In this document: one piece after another, positions 20,412-27,559 of the stretch | How positions within the stretch are numbered: the first letter of the stretch is position 1 | Layout: each line of letters opens with the position of its first letter | Source of the DNA: a candidate division FCPU426 bacterium | Lineage (GTDB): Bacteria; Oederibacteriota; Muellerivitia; Muellerivitales; Muellerivitaceae | NCBI GenBank assembly: GCA_030041545.1 | Contig: JASHNQ010000113.1 | Location: 1 to 34,034 of the forward strand | DNA: 34,034 bases | Direction of reading: 5' to 3' | The notes under the pieces: model-generated | The model's input: only the letters and a program-made list of their open reading frames with translations | Told to the model about the DNA's origin: nothing | Database searches by the model: none | Position numbers and translations under genes: made by a program

Positions 20412-22790
20412 TCAGCCCGCGCCTTTTTGTTCCCGTCTTTTCAATCCCAAACGATGGCGGATGGTGTCCCTCCACTGGCCGGAGACCGACTTGGTACTCT
20501 GGTGGTAACAGCCGGCCAGGATAATGAGGATGCCCACCACGATCATCCAGCTTCCCAGGCTCCATTCCGTATTGCGCGCCAGGATGGGCGCGATGATGAG
20601 CGAAACCAGGTTGACCACCTTGATCATGGGGTTCAAGGCCGGCCCGGCGGTGTCCTTCAGGGGGTCGCCGACCGTATCGCCCACCACGCTGGCCTTGTGC
20701 CGCTCCGAGCCCTTGCCCAGGTTGTGCGCGGGATCCTTGTCTTCGTCCTCGATGGCCTTTTTGGCGTTGTCCCAGGCCCCGCCCGCATTGGCCATGAAGA
20801 CCGCCATCAACTGGCCTGAGAGGATGGAGCCGGCCAGGAAGCCCCCCAGGGCTTCCACCTGCAGCAGGATTCCGACCAAGATCGGGACCAGCACTACCAG
20901 GAGCGCCATGGGCATGAGCTCCCGTTGGGCGGCCAAGGTGCAAAGCTGGACGATCTTGTAATAGTCGGGTTTCACCTTCCCGCTCAAGGCGCCGGCCCTG
21001 AACTGCCGCCGGACCTCCTCCACGATCTTGGACGCCGCCCGGCCCACCGCTTTCAACGCGAAAGAGGAAAACAGGAAGGGAAGAAGGCCCCCCATCAGCA
21101 TCCCCACCAGGACCTTGGGAATGGAAATGCGGATGCCCACGGAGGTGAGCTGCTCGGCCAGGGGAACGCCCACCTGGGCCTGGACGGCGCTGACATCCAC
21201 GATATAGGTGCCGAAAAGGGAGACGGCCGCGATGACCGCCGAGCCGATGGCGACCCCCTTGGTAATGGCCTTGGTGGTGTTGCCGGCCTCGTCCAGGCTG
21301 TTCATGATGCGCCGCGCCGAGGCGGTCTTGGCGTCCTTGCGCTTGGTCCAGGCCATTTCGCCGATGCCGTTGGCGTTGTCGGCGATGGGCCCGAAAGAAT
21401 CCATGGCTAGGTTGTCCCCGGTCAGGGCCATCATGCCCACGCCGGTCAAGGCGATGCCGTAAAGGATGTAAATAAGCCGGTCGGAGAGGGGCAGGGAAGC
21501 AAGGGTTCCGAAGATGGCGTAGGAGACCACCAGGATAAAGGCCACCATCAAAAGCGACCAGGCCGCGGATTCGAACCCCACCGAAAGTCCGGTGATAATC
21601 ACGGTGGCCGGGCCCGTGCGGGTGGATTCCTTGATGTCGTTGACAGGCGCCGCGGAAACCTCGGTGAAATAACGGGTTAAAACAAACAGGACCACCACCA
21701 GAACCGTGCCTAAGGAAACGCAGAAGCAGGGCCGCCACCAGCCTCCGGGGGAGGACTGCAAGTAATAGCCGGCGATGGCAGTGGAGAGGATGATGGAACC
21801 CAAAGCCGAAATGATGAAGCCTTTGACCACGGGGATCAGGGCGTTTTCCTTGGATTTGCCCCTGTCTTTCGCCCGCACCATGACGCCGCCGATGATGGAG
21901 GTGAAGACCCCGCTGGCCAAAACCATGAGGGGGTAGAGGATCCAGGCCATTTGCCGGGTCAACTCGAACAAGGCGATTCCCAGCATGAGGACGGACACGA
22001 TGATGACGCCATAGGACTCGAAGATGTCCGCGGCCATGCCCGCGCAGTCGCCCACGTTGTCGCCCACCAGGTCGGCGATGACCGCGGGGTTGCGGGGGTC
22101 ATCCTCGGGGATGCCCGCTTCCACCTTGCCCACCAGGTCCGCCCCCACGTCGGCGGCCTTGGTGTAGATGCCGCCGCCCACCCGCATGAAAAGGGCCACC
22201 AGGGTGCCCCCAAACCCGAATCCCAAAAGGGCGTCCGGCGCGGCCGTTCCCAGGACCATGAAAACCACGGTTGGGCCCAGGAGTCCCAAACCGATGGTCA
22301 ACATGCCGGTGACGGCTCCGGCCCGATGGGCGGTATGGAAGGATTCGGCGAAGTCCTTGCGCGCGGCCTGGGTGACCCGTACGTTGGCTTTCACGGCCAT
22401 GCGCATACCGATTTGCCCCACGGCTAGGGAAAAAAAGGACCCCATTCCGAAGGCGGCCACCCGGGCCAAACCAATGACGGCCCTGACAGCCTCGGGGGAA
22501 AGGCCCGCGAACCTTTCGAGGGCTTCCTTCGAGGGCGGGATTACGTCAACGGAAAAGAAAAGGGCCACCGCTAAGAGGGCCATGATGGGAAGGATGCGCT
22601 GGAGCTGTTGCTTGAGGTAGGCCTTGGCGCCGTAACTGATGGCCAGCCAGATTTTCTTCATTTCCCGGTCGCCCATGGGCTCCCTCAAAACCAGGGCCCG
22701 CAGGTAAAAAGCGTAGGCCACCGCCAAGAGCGAGATGGCGCAAATGCACCCCAGGGCGGTTTGCTCGAACGGCGAGAGACCTTGCATCAT
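20412..22790 (-). CDS. hppA: Membrane-bound proton-translocating pyrophosphatase, K+-independent type
   Basis: 792 residues, about 16 membrane helices. Couples pyrophosphate hydrolysis to proton export across the inner membrane. Substrate site motifs: DVGADLVGKVE (214-224), DNVGDCAGMAADIFES (244-259) and DNANGIGEM (471-479). Lys507 in GNTTKA marks the K+-independent class, where K+-dependent enzymes have Ala. The adjacent ATG pair at 22790 has GGAAAGG upstream and is preferred to the TTG at 22829. Stands alone; a partial copy of its 3' end lies at 15581. Confidence 0.95.
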   Translation of the reverse strand: MMQGLSPFEQTALGCICAISLLAVAYAFYLRALVLREPMGDREMKKIWLAISYGAKAYLKQQLQRILPIMALLAVALFFSVDVIPPSKEALERFAGLSPEAVRAVIGLARVAAFGMGSFFSLAVGQIGMRMAVKANVRVTQAARKDFAESFHTAHRAGAVTGMLTIGLGLLGPTVVFMVLGTAAPDALLGFGFGGTLVALFMRVGGGIYTKAADVGADLVGKVEAGIPEDDPRNPAVIADLVGDNVGDCAGMAADIFESYGVIIVSVLMLGIALFELTRQMAWILYPLMVLASGVFTSIIGGVMVRAKDRGKSKENALIPVVKGFIISALGSIILSTAIAGYYLQSSPGGWWRPCFCVSLGTVLVVVLFVLTRYFTEVSAAPVNDIKESTRTGPATVIITGLSVGFESAAWSLLMVAFILVVSYAIFGTLASLPLSDRLIYILYGIALTGVGMMALTGDNLAMDSFGPIADNANGIGEMAWTKRKDAKTASARRIMNSLDEAGNTTKAITKGVAIGSAVIAAVSLFGTYIVDVSAVQAQVGVPLAEQLTSVGIRISIPKVLVGMLMGGLLPFLFSSFALKAVGRAASKIVEEVRRQFRAGALSGKVKPDYYKIVQLCTLAAQRELMPMALLVVLVPILVGILLQVEALGGFLAGSILSGQLMAVFMANAGGAWDNAKKAIEDEDKDPAHNLGKGSERHKASVVGDTVGDPLKDTAGPALNPMIKVVNLVSLIIAPILARNTEWSLGSWMIVVGILIILAGCYHQSTKSVSGQWRDTIRHRLGLKRREQKGAG

Positions 22791-23006
22791 GGCGGGCCTT
22801 TCCAAGGCGGGAATGAACCGTTGGCCCAATCGTTGGAACCGACGGCTGGAAACGCGGCCATTTTAATTTAATTGGAAGTCGGCTTGGCAAGTTTGTTTGG
22901 GAAAAGAGGGGAAATAAAAGGGAATCACCTGGAACCGGGCAGCCGGGACTTTGGCCCAAAGAAACGCGTGGACCCAAGAAAAGAGGGGGATTACAACAAA
23001 TGCGGG

Positions 23007-23204
23007 TCAGTCTTCTTCCAAAAGGGCGAATTCCCGCTGGGGCGCGCCGCAGGAAGGGCATTTCTCCGGCAGGCCCTCCTTGCGGTGGATGAGATGACCG
23101 CATTTGGAGCAGCGCCACAACAATTCCGTGGCTTCGGTGACTGCGTCATATTGGTAATGATTCAGGATCTTGATTTTGGGGATGAATTTCACTTCGGTAG
23201 CCAT
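23007..23204 (-). CDS. Rubredoxin-like zinc/iron-ribbon protein
   Basis: 65 residues from ATG 23204 (GAGGTG just upstream; a longer frame to 23231 is less likely). The second half WRCSKCGHLIHRKEGLPEKCPSCG, followed by PQREF, is the rubrerythrin-type C-terminal rubredoxin domain with two CxxC pairs, here without the diiron domain. The N-terminus is short and strand-like (VKFIPKIKILNHYQYD). Probably a small electron carrier or metal-binding protein. Confidence 0.8.
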   Translation of the reverse strand: MATEVKFIPKIKILNHYQYDAVTEATELLWRCSKCGHLIHRKEGLPEKCPSCGAPQREFALLEED

Positions 23205-23331
23205 GGGGCACCTCACATTGGTCTTGTTCATTCAATGTAAGCCCGTTGGAAGGGGTATGGAATGGGGCGTCCTGTTAAATTTAGGAAAACTAGAAACCCG
23301 CAAGGAATAACCGCCCAATTCGCGGCTGACT

Positions 23332-24624
23332 TCAGGAAATCCAGTTGGGAAAGAAAGTCAGAACCACCGACAACAGTCCCAAAAGAATGATGACGGCTCC
23401 CGTGGTAATGGCCAGGAGGTTGGACGGCCAGCGGTTGACATGGTCCCCCAACAATTTCCTGTCATTGGTCAACAGCAGGAGGAAAATCAAAACGATCGGA
23501 AGCAGGAGCGCGTTGCCCGCCTCCACGATGACGGTGATGGTGACCAGCGGGGTGTTGGGGATCAGGACGATGGCCGCGGCCAAAACTACCCCGGCCGCGT
23601 AAAAGGAATAAAAGCGTTTCGCCTTATGGACGCGGTAGTTCAGGCTGTGGGGCCACCCGAATGTTTCACCGAAGGCCCAAGCGGTCGAGATAGCCACCAC
23701 GAAAGCTCCCAGGAAGGCGGCGCTGATCAAGCCCACGGCGAAAAGCGCGCCCGCGTACTGCCCGGCCAAGGGCATCAGGGCGCTTGCGGCCTGGGATGCG
23801 TCGTCGATTTGGATGTGGTGGACATAGAGGGTGGCGGCGGTGGCGATCACGATGAAGGCCATGATCAGTTCGGTCACCACCGCCCCGATGGCCGTTTCCA
23901 GGCGCTCGAAGGGAAGGTCTTTCTCCTTGAGCTGCTTGTCCACCACCGCGCTTTGCTGGTAATAAATCATCCAGGGCATGATGACCGCCCCGATGAGGCC
24001 AATGACCACCAGTATGAAGTCGCGGGTGACGGAATGAATGGGAACCGAGAACAGGCCGCGGCCCACCTCGGCCCAGTCCGGATGGGCCATGAAGGCGGCC
24101 GGTATGAAAAGAAGATCCACGGCGCAGAAAACGAGGGCGATGTATTCCGCCTTTTGGTAGGAACCCGTCATGACGACGAATAAAAGGAGCGCGGCCGAAA
24201 CGGACACGGACAGGATGGGGGGGATGTGGGCGATCCGGGCCGCGCTGAGGATGCCGGCGAACTCGGTGACCAGGGCGGCGACGTTGCAGACGAACAAGAT
24301 GGCGAGGGAGAACCAGGCCCATTTCAAACCGTATTTTTGGCGGATGAGGTAGGCGTGGCCCTTGCCGGTGACGGACCCGAGCCGGGCCGTCATTTCCTGG
24401 ACAACGTAAAGGGGCAGGGCCAGGGCGAGCAGGAGGCCCACCAGCCTATAACTATATTGGGCGCCGGCCACCGCCGCGGTGGTGATGCTGCCCGCCTCGG
24501 TGTCGGCTTGCATGACGATGATGCCGGGCCCCACCACCGCCAGAAAAGCGGCGAGGTGGCGCCACCCGCCTTTAGGTTTTGGAGTGGGGGTTTGAAAGTG
24601 GGAAGGGTTTCGTTTTTGGTTCAT
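23332..24624 (-). CDS. NRAMP-family divalent metal transporter
   Basis: 430 residues, about 11 membrane helices. Family marks: VGPGIIVMQADTEAGS in the first helix, AGAQYSYRL, and IMPWMIYYQQSA in helix 6, with the metal-binding Met-Pro step kept. The usual DPGN in helix 1 is replaced by DTEAGS, so this belongs to a divergent NRAMP branch; substrate (Mn2+, Fe2+ or other) is uncertain. A good Fur-box match 55 bp upstream argues for metal-responsive control. The ATG has GATGGA close by. Confidence 0.88.
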   Translation of the reverse strand: MNQKRNPSHFQTPTPKPKGGWRHLAAFLAVVGPGIIVMQADTEAGSITTAAVAGAQYSYRLVGLLLALALPLYVVQEMTARLGSVTGKGHAYLIRQKYGLKWAWFSLAILFVCNVAALVTEFAGILSAARIAHIPPILSVSVSAALLLFVVMTGSYQKAEYIALVFCAVDLLFIPAAFMAHPDWAEVGRGLFSVPIHSVTRDFILVVIGLIGAVIMPWMIYYQQSAVVDKQLKEKDLPFERLETAIGAVVTELIMAFIVIATAATLYVHHIQIDDASQAASALMPLAGQYAGALFAVGLISAAFLGAFVVAISTAWAFGETFGWPHSLNYRVHKAKRFYSFYAAGVVLAAAIVLIPNTPLVTITVIVEAGNALLLPIVLIFLLLLTNDRKLLGDHVNRWPSNLLAITTGAVIILLGLLSVVLTFFPNWIS

Positions 24625-24678
24625 TCCATCGGTTTTGTCAGGCGTTTTGCCGGGGATCGGAAACCACCAACGATTTGA

Positions 24679-24697
24679 TGATATTGAAAACCATTCT
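24679..24697. promoter_or_regulatory. Fur box upstream of the NRAMP gene
   Basis: 19 bp matching the classic Fur consensus GATAATGATAATCATTATC at 15 positions by eye (here starting GATATTGAAAACC). It lies 55 bp before the transporter start, a promoter-like distance. Confidence 0.65.
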
Positions 24698-24710
24698 CAA
24701 TGTCCAGAAA

Positions 24711-24742
24711 TAAAAAAACCGCCGCGGGAGCGGCGGTTGGGA
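24711..24742 (-). terminator. Terminator of the coiled-coil protein gene
   Basis: On the minus strand: stem AACCGCCGC, short loop, GCGGCGGTT, then a T run, just after the stop of the gene at 24752. Confidence 0.88.
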
Positions 24743-24751
24743 ATACCGGGG

Positions 24752-25150
24752 TTACTTGTTTGGGGCCTGGAACTGACCGGCGGCTTCGTCCACCGCTTTC
24801 CTCAAGTTCGCCACGGCCTCATCCACTCCCTGGCGCAGATCCTTCCAGGCATCCCCGGTGGATTTTTCCAGCTCCAGCAATTTTTTGTACGCTTCGGCCT
24901 TTTGGGCGTCCAGTTTCTTCATTTGGCGGCTGAAGTCATCCCCCGCGGCCTGACCGCCATTTTCCGCGTTTTTTTTCAATCGGGCGATTCGCTTACCGAT
25001 TTTCCTCAAGTCTTTATGGACCTTCACCTCGTAATCCTTTTTCACCTGGTCAACGTCTTGGTTTGTTTTCGTGTCGAGGGAGTCGGCGGCGAAAACCGGA
25101 CCGACGGCCCATCCCATGATCCATAAACCGACGGCAAAAAATCTCATCAT
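24752..25150 (-). CDS. Exported coiled-coil protein, function unknown
   Basis: 132 residues with signal peptide MMRFFAVGLWIMGWAVGPVFA. The mature part is one long charged helix (DVDQVKKDYEVKVHKDL, IARLKKNAE, then EAYKKLLELEKSTGDAW and VANLRKAVDEAAGQF), like small apolipoprotein-type stress proteins. AAGGAGGT precedes the ATG pair at 25150. A longer frame upstream is not needed. Likely periplasmic; function unknown. Confidence 0.8.
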   Translation of the reverse strand: MMRFFAVGLWIMGWAVGPVFAADSLDTKTNQDVDQVKKDYEVKVHKDLRKIGKRIARLKKNAENGGQAAGDDFSRQMKKLDAQKAEAYKKLLELEKSTGDAWKDLRQGVDEAVANLRKAVDEAAGQFQAPNK

Positions 25151-25305
25151 GACAGACCTCCTTTGTCCCTTACCCGAAAAATATTTTGCGAATGGATAAA
25201 GATTTTCCGGGCTAAGGAACCGGGCGCTACTATCGTGATTTCGCGCATCAACTTGAGGGTTTGGCCCTCGTTGGTTCCGGCTAGTCCGGGTTAGGAAGAA
25301 CGGGC

Positions 25306-25551
25306 TCACCTTTTGGCCACCGCGCCCAGGAGGAACAGGATCACCAGGGCGCCCACCACGGCCACCACCAGGTTGCCCGCGAAGCCGTAAGCCGCCAGGC
25401 CCAATTGGCCGAAAAGCCAGCTGCCAAAAACCGAACCCAGGATGCCAATCACCAAATTGCCGGCGATTCCAAAACCCCGGCCCTTTTGGATTTTGCCCGC
25501 CAGCCATCCCGCCAAAAGGCCCACCACTACCACCGTAATCAGACTATTCAT
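25306..25551 (-). CDS. GlsB/YeaQ/YmgE-family small membrane protein
   Basis: 81 residues from ATG 25551 behind GGAGGAGGT. Three membrane helices: MNSLITVVVVGLLAGWLAGK, then GFGIAGNLVIGILGSVFGSWLF and AGNLVVAVVGALVILFLL. The G-rich pattern is that of the transglycosylase-associated (YeaQ/YmgE) family, often stress-induced, biochemical role unknown. The coiled-coil gene 155 bp downstream on the same strand could be co-regulated. Confidence 0.88.
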   Translation of the reverse strand: MNSLITVVVVGLLAGWLAGKIQKGRGFGIAGNLVIGILGSVFGSWLFGQLGLAAYGFAGNLVVAVVGALVILFLLGAVAKR

Positions 25552-25671
25552 AAAGACCTCCTCCCCGATTGAAGGATTCAGCAAGGCCACAACCTGTCTT
25601 TATTCTAGGGAGATGGAAGCACGGAAAGAAAGGAAGGTAAGCCAAGAGCCTCCAACAAAACCCTAAATTCC

Positions 25672-25762
25672 TACCACAAAGTTCACAAAGGACACAAAGT
25701 AAGGACTTATTCTTGGGAAAAATCATTGGTTTTACTTCGCGGTCTTCGTGTCCTTCATGGTG
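25672..25762. repeat. CACAAAGGACACAAAG-type inverted repeat
   Basis: Left part ACCACAAAGTTCACAAAGG and right part CGTGTCCTTCATGGTG are approximate inverse complements. A widespread intergenic repeat style, related in look to the CACCAAGG repeat at 19092. No gene is seen in 25552-25808. Confidence 0.5.
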
Positions 25763-25808
25763 AGAGATGTTTTGTTATGGTGCCTAAAAGGAAGTTAACC
25801 GGTTTACG

Positions 25809-27167
25809 CTATTCGCCGAGCTTTCGCAGGGTATCGAAGGAATAAAGCCCGGTTCCATGGCCGTCGGACCATTGGAAATGGAGGGCGTAGCGGCCCACGG
25901 GCGAGACGGCCAGGATGCGCACGCCGGGGTCAATGGCTTCGATCCGGATCATCCGCTCGCCCGTTACCTCGTTGACGCACTGGGCGCAGGGGCACATGCT
26001 CCTCAAGTAGCGGTTGGGATAGCGCATGACGGCGCCGTCGTCCCAGGTGATGACGGTCACTTGAGGGTCCTCGGTATTGACTTCGCGGGGCCTGGAGGAA
26101 ACCTTGGCGGTGGCTTCGTTGATGATGGAAAGCTGGGAGGCCATTTGCCGGGCCATCAGGTCATAGGCTTTGCCGGAAGGGGAATCCGGATGGGCCGCTA
26201 CCGTGGGGACGCCGTAGTCCCCGTCCGCCGCGATAATGGGTTCCAGGGGAACCTCCCCCAGGAAGGGGACGTGAAGCTCCTCGGCCATTTTCCGGCCGCC
26301 GCCCTTCTTGAAGATGGGCGTCACCTGGTGACAGTGCCCGCACACGAAACCGCTCATGTTTTCCACGATGCCGATGATGGGGACCTGCACCTGCTGGAAC
26401 ATGCGCAGGCCCTTTTGGGTGATGGTGCGGGCCACGTCCTGGGGGGTCGTCACGATGATGGCGCCCGCCAGGGGAACGGACTGGGTCAAGGTGAGCTGGA
26501 TATCGCCCGTCCCGGGAGGCAGGTCGATCAAAAGGTAATCCAAGGCCCCCCATTCCACGCCGGAGAGGAACTGCTGGACCAGCTTGCTGGCCATGGGTCC
26601 CCGCCAAATGAGGGCGGTATCCGACTCCTGCTGCAGCATGCCCACGGACATGAACTTGATGCCGTGCTTCTGGAACGGGATCATTTTTTTCGATATGGGG
26701 TCGGCATCGGGTTGCTGGCCCACCACGCCCAGCATCCGGGGGATGGAGGGTCCGTAAACGTCGGCGTCCATGAGACCGACGGCGGCGCCGGCCTTGGCGA
26801 GGCTTAAGGCCAGGTTGGCGGAAACGGTGCTTTTGCCCACGCCGCCCTTGCCGGAAGCCACGGCGATCAGGTTTTTCACCGTGGGCATATTGAGGTTTTT
26901 GATGCCCGTGGGGGCCTGCCGGACATTGGAGGTCATCCGCACCTCCACGCCGGTGACGCCGGGAAGTTTCTGGACAGCCTCGGCGGCCTGGCTTTTGAAG
27001 AGGTCCTTGACCGGGCAGGCCGGGGTGGTCATCTCGATGTCAAAGGCCACCATGCCGGAATCAATTTTCATGTTCTTGATGAAACCCAGGGAGACGATGT
27101 CCTGGTGCAAGTCCGGGTCTTGGACAACGCGAAGGGCCTTCAGCACATCCTGTTCGTTCACGCTCAT
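25809..27167 (-). CDS. mrp: Mrp/NBP35-family Fe-S carrier ATPase fused to DUF971
   Basis: 452 residues, cytosolic. An N-terminal MIP18/DUF59 domain (about 1-80; DPDLHQDIVSLGF, TTPACPVKD) precedes the P-loop ATPase with the deviant Walker A SGKGGVGKST (105-114) and the DxD region DADVYGPSIP. Cys276/Cys279 (VCGHC) bind the bridging cluster in the dimer. From about residue 366 a DUF971 domain is added (ITWDDGAVMRYPNRYLR...CPCAQCVNE...HFQWSDGHGTGLYSFDTLR), with three further cysteines at 392, 394 and 397. Role: Fe-S cluster delivery. Good ribosome site (AAGGAGA). Confidence 0.92.
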   Translation of the reverse strand: MSVNEQDVLKALRVVQDPDLHQDIVSLGFIKNMKIDSGMVAFDIEMTTPACPVKDLFKSQAAEAVQKLPGVTGVEVRMTSNVRQAPTGIKNLNMPTVKNLIAVASGKGGVGKSTVSANLALSLAKAGAAVGLMDADVYGPSIPRMLGVVGQQPDADPISKKMIPFQKHGIKFMSVGMLQQESDTALIWRGPMASKLVQQFLSGVEWGALDYLLIDLPPGTGDIQLTLTQSVPLAGAIIVTTPQDVARTITQKGLRMFQQVQVPIIGIVENMSGFVCGHCHQVTPIFKKGGGRKMAEELHVPFLGEVPLEPIIAADGDYGVPTVAAHPDSPSGKAYDLMARQMASQLSIINEATAKVSSRPREVNTEDPQVTVITWDDGAVMRYPNRYLRSMCPCAQCVNEVTGERMIRIEAIDPGVRILAVSPVGRYALHFQWSDGHGTGLYSFDTLRKLGE

Positions 27168-27344
27168 GGAAAGGGTCTCCTTGTGTTCGAAGCGAGGTAA
27201 TAAAATCGAATTTCAGGTCAAAAAAAGCAAGGCGGCTTGCTTTCTGCCGGGACAGGGGCGTTATAGTACTGATTCCCTTTCGCGGAGAAAAGTTTATTTT
27301 CGCGTGAAATAAGATAAAATAACCGCTGAAACCACTAACGGCTT

Positions 27345-27539
27345 TCATTGCGAGGAGCTGCCCTGAGGGGAGTTTGCGGCGAAGCAACCCCAGTTCGTGT
27401 TTGTTTTGATAAAAAGGCATATTTAAACTGAGGTTGCTTGGGCCTTCGCCAAAGGCTTCGGCCCACAAGTCGTCTGGCTAGCCTACTTGTCCCCCGTAGC
27501 TTTAGCGAAGGGGGATTCGGCGGGCATTCCTCGCAATGA
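27345..27539. repeat. TTGCGAGGA-type palindromic element
   Basis: Perfect 12-bp ends TCATTGCGAGGA (27345-27356) and their inverse complement (27528-27539), with an inner pair AAGCAACCCCAG (27382-27393) / CTGAGGTTGCTT (from 27428). Interior also has CTTTAGCGAAGGGGG. A non-coding dispersed element of about 195 bp just before the next gene; it may carry or displace that gene's promoter. The remaining 27168-27344 shows no gene. Confidence 0.65.
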
Positions 27540-27559
27540 CAGTTTAAAGGGGCTTTTTT

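Noticed and set aside
20359-21738. 459-codon minus-strand frame overlapping hppA in another frame
   Set aside because: Low-complexity Gly/Arg/His-rich shadow of the well-conserved hppA frame.
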